From Saprospiraceae bacterium (GTDB taxonomy: Bacteria; Bacteroidota; Bacteroidia; Chitinophagales; Saprospiraceae): DNA of 31,506 bases. Positions 1 through 10,058 of this stretch are shown here, piece by piece (position 1 is the first letter of the stretch; every line of letters starts with the position of its first letter). The DNA lies in assembly GCA_016714785.1 (NCBI GenBank), contig JADKCC010000001.1:1-31506 (forward strand), written 5' to 3'. The translations under genes and the position numbers were made by a program. The notes beneath the pieces were generated by a model that saw nothing but the letters and a program-made list of their open reading frames with translations, was not told where the DNA came from and did not search any database.

Positions 1-416
1 GCACCAATACAAAGAGACAGGGAAACTAATCAATGTGAAGGGAAAAATTTATTCTCACAAATCAATTGTTCGGGCTGCCAACACCACAACTGAAAACGGG
101 TTTTCTCCGTCTCGGCATTGAGTATAAGAGACCATATATCCTCGTGCAGATATATTGCTTCATGATATGAGAATGGCCTTGATGATTATACTGGAAGGAT
201 TTGCGAAAACTTCCAGAATGGCGAACGACGCCGTTAATCAGGATTATTCCAAATTCACAGGGTGGTCAGCATTTTTTAATGGCCGATAGCGGAAAAAGTA
301 TCGAAGAAGCTACTGCTGACGCATGGAGGAGAAAGCCAAACTAAGCAAAGATAAATTCAACCTGTTGAATGAGAGTGAAAAATCTTTGCCACCGTTCATT
401 TTTTAAATCGTTGTAA
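1..416 (+). pseudogene. Di-heme oxidoreductase (DUF1111-like), C-terminal part, frameshifted
   Basis: Joining frames gives the C-terminal half of a DUF1111 (di-heme, 'thiol oxidoreductase'-like) cytochrome c. Visible parts are a heme site CSGC with the following His displaced by an indel (67-85), an LHDM-G segment (about 154-170), GLDDYT, EWR-TPLWG-like residues, HDGRA-SIEEA (about 270-310) and an HGGEA-like stretch before the end. Family members are periplasmic two-heme electron carriers or peroxidase relatives. The 5' part lies outside the window. At least five frame changes occur in 400 bp. The stop TAA at 414-416 is followed one base later by the ATG of the Rieske gene, so the two are probably one operon. 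The family assignment is fairly sure; the substrate is unknown. Confidence 0.72.
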
Positions 417-417
417 G

Positions 418-852
418 ATGAATAGAAAAGATTTTAAAAACATGCGGGTTTGCATGTTTGGGCGGAAAGTGCAATGGTAATATTTAGAGTTGTACGGTAA
501 CAAAGACCATCACCGGTAATATTGGAAAATAGTGATCTTATGGTAGCGGTTTCCAGATTTTAAATCTGTCTCAGATAATAAAATTACATTCAAAAGTATG
601 TCATTATAAATAATGACGTCCTGAAATTTCCCATCTGTGTACAGAATAGAAGAAAATAAATACAATGCACTTGGCTGGAGTGTACTCATCAGGAAATGGG
701 GCAAGTGTTTGGTGATAAGCTCCAATGCGGCGCCTGGTAGTGAATTCAGTAATTCGGGGTTGGTAACCAATGGTCCTGTAGACAGGAATCTTCGAACTTT
801 TCCTGTCACAATAGAAGGTAATAGTGTTAAAATTTCATTGAAAGCCGTATGA
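418..852 (+). pseudogene. Rieske [2Fe-2S] protein, frameshifted
   Basis: Starts MNRKDF, resembling the twin-arginine or lipoprotein leaders of Bacteroidetes Rieske proteins, followed by a small-residue segment readable with one shift. The first cluster-binding box is CTHQ (681-692) and the second is CGA (726-734), where the expected His is lost in a small deletion. It continues as GSEFSNSGLVTNGP and then RNLRTFPVTIEGNSVKISL, the usual Rieske ending. About 145 residues would fit a single-domain exported Rieske electron carrier. The last codons overlap the next ATG (ATGA, 849-852), implying translational coupling to the outer-membrane protein. The missing second-box His means this sequence as read could not bind a cluster normally. 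Confidence 0.7.
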
Positions 853-2046
853 ATAAGATAATAACTGTGTTTGCTGTATGTTTTGGATGACATTGCCTAT
901 GCAAGCTCAGATTGATCCACATTATTGAAGGATCCAACGGCAAGATAAAGGATTTATTGAATATGGACGCCATTGTGATCGACCTTTTGTAACCAATAAG
1001 AAAGCCCCTGTCTCCTGGAGGTTATGTGGAAGCAAACTGGCAGCATATCGGAACGGATGGTATTAGTGATGACATCACCTTAACTCAGGATGACTTATTG
1101 TTGCTTCAACCATTTCTAAAAGGATAAAATTTCACCAAAGTGAGATTGAGTTTGCCTGCTGACAAAGAAATGGCCATCGGGTTTGCAGCTGTTGATATGG
1201 AATTAATGAATTGTTTAATCTAAGAGGGAGGAATGATCAAAACCCAGGGTGCTTTAATCAGAATCATGATGGACTTAAATGGAGGTTACGGATAGACCTT
1301 ATCTTCAGTTGCCCATGTTGCCTGCCCTATCTGGAGCAATGCAGGTTTGGGATTTATTGGTAAGAAGTACAATAAGAACTGGATGTTAGGATGAAATTTA
1401 CGCATCCAGTGGATTTGACAACTCAATTATAGAGAATAGTGAAAATAAAACATTTCCATGGCTGCAAAAAAAATACGGAACGGTTTGAAGAACTGCCGAG
1501 TGGTACGCCACTATATACTACAAAGGTTGCCGTACGTCATAATAAAATAGGAGAAATAGGCTTGTCGTATATGGGTATTATAATAAATGGCAGGACGACG
1601 TCGGTCGTGATGAAGAGAAGTATTCATGTTTTTGCATTGGATTTTAATACTACTTTACCTAAAACCAATACTTTTATCACCACAGAATGTGCTTGGGTAA
1701 ATGTAGACGTACCAAAAACCTATTCGGAGCAATTTGGGAATAAACAGTTTGGTGGCTTTCTGGATATCGTACAACCTGTTGTAAAAAGGACCATAGCAGG
1801 GTGGAAGGATGCAGTCATTAACATTGCAGTCCGGTTCGAATATGTGGATTGGAACAAGGTCAATTTATTGATACAGGATCAAACATCGGAGATCACCTAT
1901 GGAGCATTATGCCTGCAGTTAGTTTTCGACCCAACTCACAATCAGTGCTTCGTCTAAATTATCGCATTCAAAAACAAACAGATGTATTGGGTAATCCACC
2001 CAGTAATACTGCTGGTTTTAATTTTGGACTTTCAACTTATTTTTAA
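849..2046 (+). pseudogene. Porin-like outer-membrane beta-barrel protein, frameshifted
   Basis: The ATG at 849 begins MNKIITVFAVCFG and, after one shift, MTLPMQAQ, a signal peptide. Conserved pieces follow in changing frames: GGYVEANWQHIGTDGISDD (about 1018-1074), an IGFAAVDMEL-like piece (about 1178-1206), GLSYMG (about 1560), FNTTLPKTNTFITTE (about 1650-1690), and FGNKQFGGFLDIVQP (1730-1775). The end is alternating barrel strands closing in FGLSTYF with a terminal Phe, the usual barrel-insertion signal. The size (about 400 residues) and strand pattern suit a 16-18-strand porin. I cannot name the substrate. At least eight frame changes are needed. Its neighbours (di-heme cytochrome, Rieske protein) suggest an electron-transfer or oxidation-linked module. 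Confidence 0.6.
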
Positions 2047-2052
2047 ATCATT

Positions 2053-2644
2053 ATGGCACTAAAAATATATCTACCCATTTATCTAATATTGTACATGCTG
2101 GTAGCATTTGTAATACCTACTTATCGTACATATAAACAGACAGGAATAAATCCAATTACTTTTGGAAAACATGATAATGCTCACAATTATATTGGTTTTA
2201 TCATGAAAGTGCTGATTGTGCTTTTGTTTATTGCTGTGCTTACTTATTCTATGTCAGAAAAAATGTACTCCTATTTAGTACCAATTTCTTATTTACAAAC
2301 TCAAACATTGACTATAACAGGTTTGGCTTTAATTCATATTGCCTTAGTTTGGATTACCATTGCACAATTTCAAATGAGTAATAGTTGGAGAATAGGCATT
2401 GATGAAAAAAATAAAACCAAATTAGTAACGTATGGTGTCTTTTCAATCAGTAGAAATCCTATTTTTTTAGGTATGATTCTAAGTGTAGTTGGTCTATTTT
2501 TTATTGTACCTATGCGCTTACATTTTTTAACAATAACTACCTACATAATCATTCAAATACAGATACGATTAGAAGAAGATTTTTGCAAAAGCAACGACCA
2601 AGACTATGTGAATTATAAACTCAAAACAAAAAAGATTAATATAG
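2053..2644 (+). CDS. Isoprenylcysteine carboxyl methyltransferase-like membrane protein, copy 1
   Basis: Four to five hydrophobic helices: LPIYLILYMLVAFVI, VLIVLLFIAVLTYS, LTITGLALIHIALVWITIA, then FLGMILSVVGLFFIV. The family motif SISRNPIFLGM (about 2440-2475) is followed by LEEDFCKS-DQDYVNYKLKTK near the end, as in ICMT/PEMT-type SAM-dependent methyltransferases. Bacterial members lack known prenylated substrates and often sit beside metal-efflux genes. The open frame runs on to 2847, but the family end falls at about 2630. A TAG at 2642-2644 one frame over, directly before the ATG at 2646, is the likely original stop. That reproduces the spacing seen in copy 2. It starts 6 bp after the barrel gene. 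Confidence 0.75.
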
Positions 2645-2645
2645 T

Positions 2646-2760
2646 ATGGAACACAAACATATATATGATGCAGAAGGTAATCAATTATGCTGCACTCAGG
2701 AAGAAAAAATTTACCTTAATGTTGGGGTTAAACATAATGAATTTTTCCATCACAATCAAA
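2646..2760 (+). pseudogene. N-terminal fragment of a metal P-type ATPase
   Basis: The ATG at 2646 encodes MEHKHIYDAEGNQLCCTQEE and about 15 more residues, closely matching the N-terminus of the full ATPase at 6138 (MEHKHIYDA, CCTQEE, IYTNAG in shifted frames). The match stops near 2745, after a VGVKHNEFFHHNQ segment. No transmembrane or catalytic domain follows, because a Fur-family gene begins at 2844. It is either a relic of an ATPase lost by deletion or a tiny stand-alone Cys/His metal-binding protein. The double Cys and several His support metal binding in both cases. Confidence 0.6.
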
Positions 2761-2843
2761 TTCTCTGAAATGATTGTACATATCCATCCTTACATTACGA
2801 ATGATAAATTAGCCGATATTGGCAAAGAGAATTTATGGTTTTT

Positions 2844-3251
2844 ATGATGGAAAAAGCGGAAGAAATATTAAAAATAAAAGATGAAATCCTACGGCTGTAA
2901 GAATTTTAGTGCTTAGATATCTATTGGAGCATTTGAAACCCTCAATCATTAAAAGATATTGAAAAAGGTTTAATGCATACCGATAGAAGTTCTATATTTA
3001 GGTCTCTAAAAACATTTGAAGAAAAAAAGTTGTTCATAGCATCGAAGATGGGTCGGGTATGATTAAGTATGCTGTTTGTCCTACAGGATGTATTGTGACC
3101 CACAAGATTTGCACTATCATTTTTATTGTACCAAGTGCAGCTATACCTATTGCCTTTTAGATAATCCAATACCTATTATTAAATTACCTAAAATTTCAAA
3201 ATGCAACGAGCAAATATGGTAGTGAAAGGGCTTTGTAATAAGTGTAGTTAA
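2844..3251 (+). pseudogene. Fur-family metalloregulator, frameshifted
   Basis: Frames join to MMEKAEEILKIKDEI, RILVLRYLLEHL, SLKDIEKGL, TDRSSIFRSLKTFEEKK (winged-helix recognition region), SIEDGSGMIKYAVC, DLHYHFYCTKCSYTYCL and a final GLCNKCS. The HYHFYC-TKC and the closing C-xx-C are the structural zinc and sensor region of the Fur superfamily. The length (about 125 residues) is normal. About four indels break it. Small Fur paralogues of this type in Bacteroidetes often sit beside zinc or cadmium ATPases. The gene ends five bases before a dyad that overlaps the next promoter, which it may bind. The metal sensed is not decided by the sequence. Confidence 0.75.
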
Positions 3252-3255
3252 ACTT

Positions 3256-3270
3256 TGCAATTGAGTTGCA
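3256..3270. promoter_or_regulatory. Inverted repeat, candidate Fur-family operator
   Basis: TGCAA-TTGAG-TTGCA is a perfect 5-5-5 dyad covering the -33 element of the promoter for the TonB receptor. It lies immediately after the Fur-family gene. Position and symmetry suggest a repressor site, though the regulator-site link is inferred. Confidence 0.45.
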
Positions 3271-3290
3271 GTATATTCATAATAACTTTG
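3260..3290 (+). promoter_or_regulatory. Bacteroidetes-type promoter of the TonB receptor operon
   Basis: ATTG (3260-3263), a 19-bp spacer and TAACTTTG (3283-3290) match the Bacteroidetes housekeeping form TTTG-N19-TAnnTTTG. The -7 box is exact. Transcription would begin near 3297, leaving a leader of about 23 nt before the ATG at 3320. Confidence 0.65.
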
Positions 3291-3319
3291 CGGTATAATT
3301 TAACATAAAAGCAGAAATA

Positions 3320-5523
3320 ATGACAAAAGTTCTATTAAGTTTTCTTACATTCATAACCCTTTCAGTTAGTAATCTTTCAGCTCAAGTCGTTGAGGTATCA
3401 ATCAAACTTTTGGATAGTGAAAATCAAGAACCTTTAATTGGTGCCACTATTCAAATTAATGAGATTAATCAAGGTACAGTAACTGACATGGATGGAATAG
3501 GTTTGTTTTCTAATTTACTTGTCGGTTCATATCGTTTTGAATTTTCGTTTGTAGGCTATGAGAAAAAGACACAATTATATCAGTAAATGGGATTAACAGC
3601 TTTTTTACCTTCAGTTTAGAAAGTGCCAGCCAAGAAATAGATGCTGTTACTATTAAAGCAACACGAAGTACTCGTACAATTACAAATATTCCTACTCGAA
3701 TAGAATTTATTGAGGTGAAGGTTAAGAAGAAAAAGGCAATTATGAATGCACCCAACATTTCTATGGTACTAAGAGAAAGTACAGGTATCCAAATACAGCA
3801 AACAAGCCTAAGCAGTGGAAATAGAAGTATTAGAATACAGGGCTTGGACGGTAGATATACACAATTATTAAAAGATGGATTTCCTCTATATGGCGGTTTT
3901 TCAGGCGGTTTAAGTATAATGCAAATTCCTCCATTAGATTTAGCCCAGTTCGAAATAATAAAAGGAAGTTCTTCAACTCTATACGGCGGTGGGGCAATAG
4001 CTGGCTTAGTAAACATGGTATCAAAAGACCAACTGAAGAACCAGATCTAAACATACTTCTTTCTCAAACACATACAGGGGTAGCACAGGTAATGTTTTTT
4101 ACAGCAAAAGAAAAGAGAAACTTGGATTTGCACTCTATGGTGCAGCGCATTATAATTCAACTTACAACCCTGATGATGACACATTTACCAATATTCCAAA
4201 GACTACTTCATTTTCATTGAATCCAAAACTATTTTATTATCCAAACGAAAAGTCTACTGTTTGGATAGGCATAAATGCAACAACCGACAAAAGAGAAGGT
4301 GGAGACATTAATGTAGTTAAAAATGGAGTAGATGCTAACCACACATACTTTGAGAACAATTCTACAAATAGATTTAGTACTCAATTTGTTTTGAATCCAA
4401 ATTAGCAAAAAAGTCAGACTATACAATTTAAAAATAGTGTGGGTTTCTTTAGTCGTAAAATCAATCAACCGAATTACATATTTAATGGAGACGAGACCAA
4501 TACATTTACAGAATTTAATTATGGTAAAAATGGTGAAAAATCGGATTGGATAATAGGTGCAAACCTGTATACTAATACCTTTAAGGAGATTACCTATAGC
4601 GCACCACGAAATATGCAGCAAAGAACCTTAGGATTTTTGCCAACAATATTACAAACCTTTCACGTAAGTTTATTTTAGAAACTGGTTTTAGAACGGATTA
4701 TTCTTTATATTGGGGTATATTCCCATTACCTAGGATATCATTGCTCTGGAAATCTAATGATAAACTTTCAACCCGTTTAGGTGGTGGGTTAGGATATAAA
4801 ATTCCGGATATTTTCACAGAAGATGCGCTACTCTTAACTTCCGAAATGTAAAACCAATAAGTCCAGATAATCTTGATGCAGAAAGATCTTATGGCGCAAA
4901 CCCTCGATGTCAATTACAAATCATCACTAACCGACCATATCTTTTTCTCAATAAATCAATTATTCTATTTGACAGAAATTTCAAATGCTTTGCTTTTAGA
5001 GAATATTTCACCTACAGAATACATTTTTAGCAATGCACCTGAAAATATTAGGAGTCTTGGTTCTGAAACAAATGTGAAATTTACTTATAAAGATCTTAGA
5101 TGGTTTATAAATTATGCCTTGATTGATACAAGATTAAAGTATTTAGAAGGTAATCCTTAAAACCTCCTGACACCCAAACATAATGCCGGATCAGTTTTAA
5201 TGTATGAAAATAAAGATTGGCGGATAGGATATGAAGTATATTATACTGGAAAACAATACCTTTCTAACGGTACTCAAACTAATGATTTTACTACATTGGG
5301 TTTATTAATTCAAAAACATTTCAAGTGGGGAAGTCCATATATCAATTTTGAAAACTTTACAGATAGAAGACAAGGTAGATATTCACCTGAAGTTTTAGGA
5401 ACAGTTCGAAATCCTGTATTTCCTGAAATTTATGCACCTACAGATGGTTTTATTTTTACTGTAGGAATAAATATTAAGCCTTTTGGTCGTGAAGAATGTA
5501 CTGATGATTGTCACTCCAAATAG
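3320..5523 (+). pseudogene. TonB-dependent receptor, interrupted
   Basis: A signal peptide (MTKVLLSFLTFITLSVSNLSAQ) is followed by a carboxypeptidase-regulatory-like domain (LIGATIQINEINQGTVTDMDG, with SFVGYEKK). The plug domain is at about 3740-4020, with RIQGLDGRYTQLLKDG, GGLSIMQIPP and EIIKGSSSTLYGGGAIAGLVN. A beta-barrel continues to 5523. About 734 residues fit a mid-size receptor for metal chelates, heme or vitamins. Breaks occur near 3585, 4025, 4660 and 4850. In-frame stops are TAG at 4403 and TAA at 5158. Linkage to a Fur-family gene, ICMT-like protein and metal ATPase points to metal transport. The end, with ECTDDCHSK after the last strand, is unusual because it lacks the terminal aromatic residue. 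Confidence 0.8.
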
Positions 5524-5547
5524 CCACAAATAATAATACTGTTGAAT

Positions 5548-6136
5548 ATGCTTAATATATATTTACCACTTTATTTCATTCTAAACATGCTTATAGCATT
5601 AAAAATAACTATTTATCAAACTATTAGACAGACAAGAATTAATCCTATAATATTTGGAAAAATTGATAATGCATCTGATTATATTGGCTTTATCACGAAT
5701 GTGTTGATTGTTCTATTGTTTGCTGCTGTGCTAACGTTTTCTTTTTCAGAAAAATACATTCTTATTTAGTACCGATTTCCTACTTACAAACTAAACCACT
5801 GACTATAATTGGACTGGCTTTAATACATATTGCCTTGGTATGGATAAGCATTGCACAGTATCAAATGAGTAATAGCTGGAGAATAGGCATTGATGAAGAA
5901 AATAAAACAAAATTAGTCACAGATGGTGTATTTTCAATTAGTAGAAATCTTATTTTTTTAGGTATGATCATAAGTGTGTTGGGCCTATTTTTTATTGTTC
6001 CTAATGCGCTTACATTTTTTTGACTTTGACCACCTATATTGTCATACAATCCAGATCAGATTAGAAGAAGAGTTTTTGCAAAGCAACACACTCATGACTA
6101 TTTATATTACAAATTAAAAGCAAAAGATTGTTTTAA
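5548..6136 (+). pseudogene. Isoprenylcysteine carboxyl methyltransferase-like membrane protein, copy 2
   Basis: Paralogue of the gene at 2053. It shares NIYLPLYFILNMLIA, SNSWRIGIDEENKTKLVTDG and SISRN-IFLGMIISVLGLFFIVP, with the expected Pro of the motif replaced by Leu. Frame changes occur near 5765 and 6020, so the C-terminal LEEEF part is read from another frame. The likely original stop is TAA 6134-6136, one base before the ATPase ATG, the same layout as copy 1. It starts 24 bp after the receptor stop and is probably in that operon. Upstream of the ATG a TTG at 5542 could also start it. The biochemical substrate is unknown. Confidence 0.72.
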
Positions 6137-6137
6137 A

Positions 6138-8179
6138 ATGGAACATAAACATATATATGATGCAAAGGCAATCAACTTTGTTGCACTCAAGAAGAAAATA
6201 TATACCAATGCAGGAAATAAAGAATTAAAAGAAGGAGCATAAAGAAATTGTGTGTTGTACTACTGACACGACAAGCCATGACGAACATGATGATGACAGT
6301 CACGATAGATTGGAAATGGAGAGTACTTACAAAATATTCTTACCTGCCATCATTTCATGCTTCCTTTTATTTTTTGCCCTTGCATTGGATCATTTGATTC
6401 CGCAAACCTGGTTTACTGATTGGGTTCGATTGATTTGGTATTTGGGGGCATATGCACCGGTTGGTTTTCCTGTCATCAAAGATGCTTATGGAGCGATAAG
6501 TAAAGGTGGAAGTATTTTCAGAGTTTTTATTAATGAGCATAGCCACCATAGGGGCTTTTGCTATTGGAGAATTTCCAGAGGGTGTAGCCGTCATGCTTTT
6601 TATAGCATTGGCGAAGTATTTCAAACATTAGCCGTAAAAAGAGCCAAAGCAAATATAAAAAGTTTATTAGATCAAAGACCCGATGAAGTTACCATTTTAG
6701 AAAACAATCAGGCAAGAAAGATAAAAGCGGAAACTGCAAAAATTGGGGACATCATCCAACTAAAATCGGGAGAAAAATTAGGCCTTGATGGTGAATTATT
6801 GTCTGATAGTGCTTCATTCAACACGGCAGCATTAACAGGAGAAAGCAAGCCTGATACAAAAACTAAAGGAGAATCAGTTTTGGCTGGAATGATCAATTTA
6901 AATACAGTTGCTCAAGTAAAAGTTACAACTATTTATACCGATAGTAAGTTGAGCAAAATTTTAGAAATGGTGCAAAATGCCACTGCTCAAAAAGCACCCA
7001 CAGAATTATTTATTAGAAAGTTTGCAAAAATATACACACCGATTGTTGTACTTTTAGCTATACTCATCACTATTCTTCCGTATTTTTTTGTTGATAATTA
7101 TGATTTTAGTCAGTGGCTATATAGGGCATTGGTATTCTTAGTTATATCTTGTCCCTGTGCCTTGGTAATAAGCATTCCATTAGGATATTTTGGTGGTATT
7201 GGCGCAGCTTCTAAAAATGGTATTTTATTCAAAGGCAGTAATTTTTTAGACATCATTGCTAATATTCAAAATGTAGTGATGGATAAAACTGGTACCATGA
7301 CAGAAGGTGTTTTTAAAGTGCAAGATGTAGTATTAAAATCGGATCAAAACAAAGATGAAATATTACAAATGGTGAATGCCCTTGAAAGCCAAAGCACACA
7401 TCCTGTGGCAACGGCCATTCATCAATATGTAGGAAAAGTTGACAGTAATATCAAATTGGAAAATGTGGAAGAGATATCCGGACATGGACTAAAAGCTATG
7501 GTCAATGGTAAAGAATTGTTAGTGGGTAATTTCAAATTGATGGACAAGTATGATGTGCCCATGATGTTGACTTTGGTTCTATTGTTTTACGATAATTGCT
7601 ATCGCATATGACAGGAAATTTATTGGATATCTCACTATTGCAGATAGTATCAAAGAAGATGCACAGCTTGCTGTAGACAAGTTGAAAGCACTTGGGGTAA
7701 AAACAACCATGCTTAGTGGTGATAAAGGCAATGTTGTTCCAGTTTGTAGCCAAAACTCTCGGGATTACCAATGCTTATGGAGATTTACTACAGGAAGACA
7801 AAGTAAATAAAGTAAAAGAAATAAAAGCCCAAAACGAAACCGTAGCATTTGTAGGTGATGGTGTCAATGATGCGCCTGTAGTGGCTCTGAGTGATGTAGG
7901 AATTGCAATGGGTGGTTTGGGTAGTGATGCAACCATTGAAACAGCAGATGTAGTTATTCAAGATGATATGCCAAGTAAAATACCTATGGCCATTAACATT
8001 GGTAAACAAACTAAAAGATTGTTTGGCAAAATATTTCATTGGCATTCGGTGTTAAAGCTATTGTTCTTATACTTGGGGCAGGAGGACTTGCTACGATGTG
8101 GGAAGCTGTTTTTGCTGATGTTGGTGTAGCGTTACTTGCGATACTAAATGCAGTAAGGATACAGCGGATGAAGTTTTGA
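6138..8179 (+). pseudogene. P1B-type heavy-metal ATPase (Zn/Cd/Co/Pb efflux), frameshifted
   Basis: The N-terminus MEHKHIYDA, CCTQEE-like, CCTTD and HDEHDDDSHD is a Cys/His/Asp metal-binding tail. Helices lead to the actuator domain with TGES (about 6837), the ion-site SCPCALVIS (7149-7175), the phosphorylation site DKTGTMTEG (about 7282) and the HP-locus piece STHPVATAI (about 7395). Hinge motifs are LSGDKG (about 7713) and GDGVNDAPV (about 7855). The end is LAILNAVRIQRMKF. CPC plus this layout marks a soft-metal exporter of the ZntA/CadA group, moving divalent metal out of the cytosol. About 680 residues would be near full length. Breaks occur near 6170, 6245, 6530, 7560, 7735 and 8030. It is the last gene of the receptor-ICMT-ATPase unit. 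Confidence 0.82.
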
Positions 8180-8467
8180 AATAGAGTGTAAGGAAGCTGG
8201 TTATTGTATCAAAGGTGATTCATTCTCAAAATTGAATTTATTCTAACTAAATATTTGTGATGCAAGAAAAACGATAAAAGGAGTGTAAAAAACACTAGGA
8301 TAATAATCAACCTACCTTGAATGTGCACCCCGGCTCTCCTGAAGAATGAACGAATGTAGGAATAGTAATGGAACGTGACGCATAAAAGTAGTGAAGTGGA
8401 ATGGAAATGACGAAATGAATGAAATGATGAAGGTGTGCTGGAGGATGGATATGACTGAGCTTAAAAA
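8180..8467. other. Intergenic region between converging genes
   Basis: No coding region seen. A weak hairpin AGTGT-AAAAA-ACACT lies at 8282-8296. Purine-rich sequence with recurring GAATGAA/GAAATGA words fills 8340-8440. The latter resembles the stretch at 10020-10170 in style, but no aligned repeat is evident. Confidence 0.4.
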
Positions 8468-9274
8468 TTATGAAATGGCAGCCTTTAGTTGATCAGTGAG
8501 TAGATTGATTTTTGAGGCTATTAGGAATTGCTGTCTTTTATGGATGTAGAGTTCTGTGATGATGCCTATTAGGTGGTAGTCATTCTCGATGGTTTCATGG
8601 TTTTTTGTGATGGAAATATACCAAAGGCCGCTACCGCTCATATTGTAAAGCTTTTTTGATTTGGTTTTGATGCCAGTTATGATCTCTTGTGGCTGTGTGT
8701 ATGAAATGATGAAGTTTTCTTCTTTTGTGTAAAGATGGTTGTCATAATAGTTATTCGGTGCCATTGGGCTAATTATGTATGATCCATTTGTTTGGGTATT
8801 TTCTTGGTTATGGTCACTGGACGGCTTTGGGAATCCTACTACAGCATATTGTGGTGTTTCTAGAGCATCATGGTAAGGAAGGATTTTGTCATTGGGTAGG
8901 AATTTGTAACCTAAATCGGTTAATGATTCGGCTATTGATAGGTCTAAAATGATGTAGGCTAAGTTTTGATTATTTTTTTCTAACTTGGTTTCTGACTCTT
9001 CAGAACTTCCGGTGCACAAGATATATTCTTCTGGACCAAGTTTAAAGTAAAGTTGATTGGATTCAAATGAGTTCTCTAAAATGTGTTTTGAAGTAAATAG
9101 GCAGAATATTCCATAATAGTCAACTAAAACTCCTGTGCCTTCTGGTACAAATGCCGTAGATCCTGATCTCCTGAATAATTGGATGGTGTGGAATCGGATA
9201 TGATTGTTTACAAAGCCTGTGATTATGGCATTGATATTTGGTATTTGGTCGTCTGGGATTTGAAATAGATTCAT
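8468..9274 (-). CDS. Trypsin-fold peptidase-like protein
   Basis: Intact 268-residue protein. RRSGSTAFVPEGTGVLVDYYG and FTSKHILEN resemble the N-terminal barrel and catalytic His of the trypsin fold. LAYIILDLSIAE could carry the Asp, and LYNMSGSGLWYI has the small-residue Ser nucleophile region, though it reads GSG rather than GDSGG. YAVVGFPKP is a typical strand between them. There is no signal peptide, so it is cytosolic. Such trypsin-like proteins are common in bacterial defence islands. It is the last minus-strand gene of this island, separated from the HD gene by 780 bp and free of frameshifts. Catalytic activity is not certain. Confidence 0.6.
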   Translation of the reverse strand: MNLFQIPDDQIPNINAIITGFVNNHIRFHTIQLFRRSGSTAFVPEGTGVLVDYYGIFCLFTSKHILENSFESNQLYFKLGPEEYILCTGSSEESETKLEKNNQNLAYIILDLSIAESLTDLGYKFLPNDKILPYHDALETPQYAVVGFPKPSSDHNQENTQTNGSYIISPMAPNNYYDNHLYTKEENFIISYTQPQEIITGIKTKSKKLYNMSGSGLWYISITKNHETIENDYHLIGIITELYIHKRQQFLIASKINLLTDQLKAAIS

Positions 9275-10058
9275 TTGTTAATTGTTTTTTTTTGAGTATT
9301 TGTAAATCGAGTCCATATCGTTATCGTAATATAACAGATTGTAGAGATGTTAAGTTGAATTAAGTGATTGGTTAAGATTGTATTATTATGCTTGCAAACA
9401 AGTTTACAAATCCATTAAGCGTTCAGCTTTCAAACAAGTTTACAAGTCCAATAGGAATAATGCGGATATAAAAAAAGCCCCCATCACTGAGAGCTACTGA
9501 AAAACACTGAACTAAAATGGTAACTGACTAATGAAAAACCTGTACCCAAAACACTGAATACATACTAAATCATAAGGTAATCTACCAAACTCTAAACTCA
9601 CTGAAGTAGAAGTCACTCGAGAACATACTAGCCACCAGCCGAAGTACTGTCTCTTAAATATATCTCGTATCATGGTGCCGTGATCACAGGGTGGATCTGA
9701 CTAAAAGAAGGAATATGGCATCATATACTACCTGTAAGTGTGGAGATATGTGACATATAGCGCAGCGGTACTTCTTGTGTCAGATACATTCCCTGTACCT
9801 TTGCTGCATGATACGTGATATATTTTTTGACCTACATCCATTTTGAAAACGGGGACTAAAAGAAGCTAGGCTAAAAAGCATGTGTATCGTAGGAATGAAA
9901 TGAAACTCTTAGTTGTGCATGAAGTGAAGCAAGTGTAGCATTAGAAAAAACATTATTTATTTCTTCTTAGGGCTTCATCTTTCTAATGCTGCTTGCTGAT
10001 CTGAATATTGGCGTGGAGAGTGCAATGAAATGACGTAGATACTTATGCTCGGTGACAG
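9275..10058. other. 780-bp non-coding region with short repeats
   Basis: No supported gene in any frame. It contains a 25-bp direct repeat with 36-bp period (9390-9450), a run of ACTGA words (9486-9604) and otherwise unstructured AT-rich sequence. It is the upstream region of the minus-strand trypsin-like gene and lies downstream of the HD gene. Confidence 0.5.
9390..9450. repeat. 25-bp direct repeat, two copies, 36-bp period
   Basis: Copy 1 is 9390-9414 and copy 2 is 9426-9450. They differ at two of 25 positions. The shared core is CAAACAAGTTTACAA, inside which AAAC-AA-GTTT forms a small dyad. Located about 120-180 bp upstream of the minus-strand gene starting at 9274, it could be an operator pair. 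Confidence 0.6.

Noticed and set aside
2645..2847. C-terminal extension of ICMT copy 1 in the open frame
   Set aside because: Family similarity ends near 2630; the other frame encodes the ATPase N-terminus and a TAG at 2642 fits the layout of copy 2.
4403..5160. Stop-codon reassignment or programmed recoding in the TonB receptor
   Set aside because: Stops of all three types and many plain indels appear across the window, which is damage or error rather than a recoding signal.
8282..8296. AGTGT-A5-ACACT as a terminator for the ATPase operon
   Set aside because: Only a five-pair AT-leaning stem with no following T-run; noted in the gap description only.
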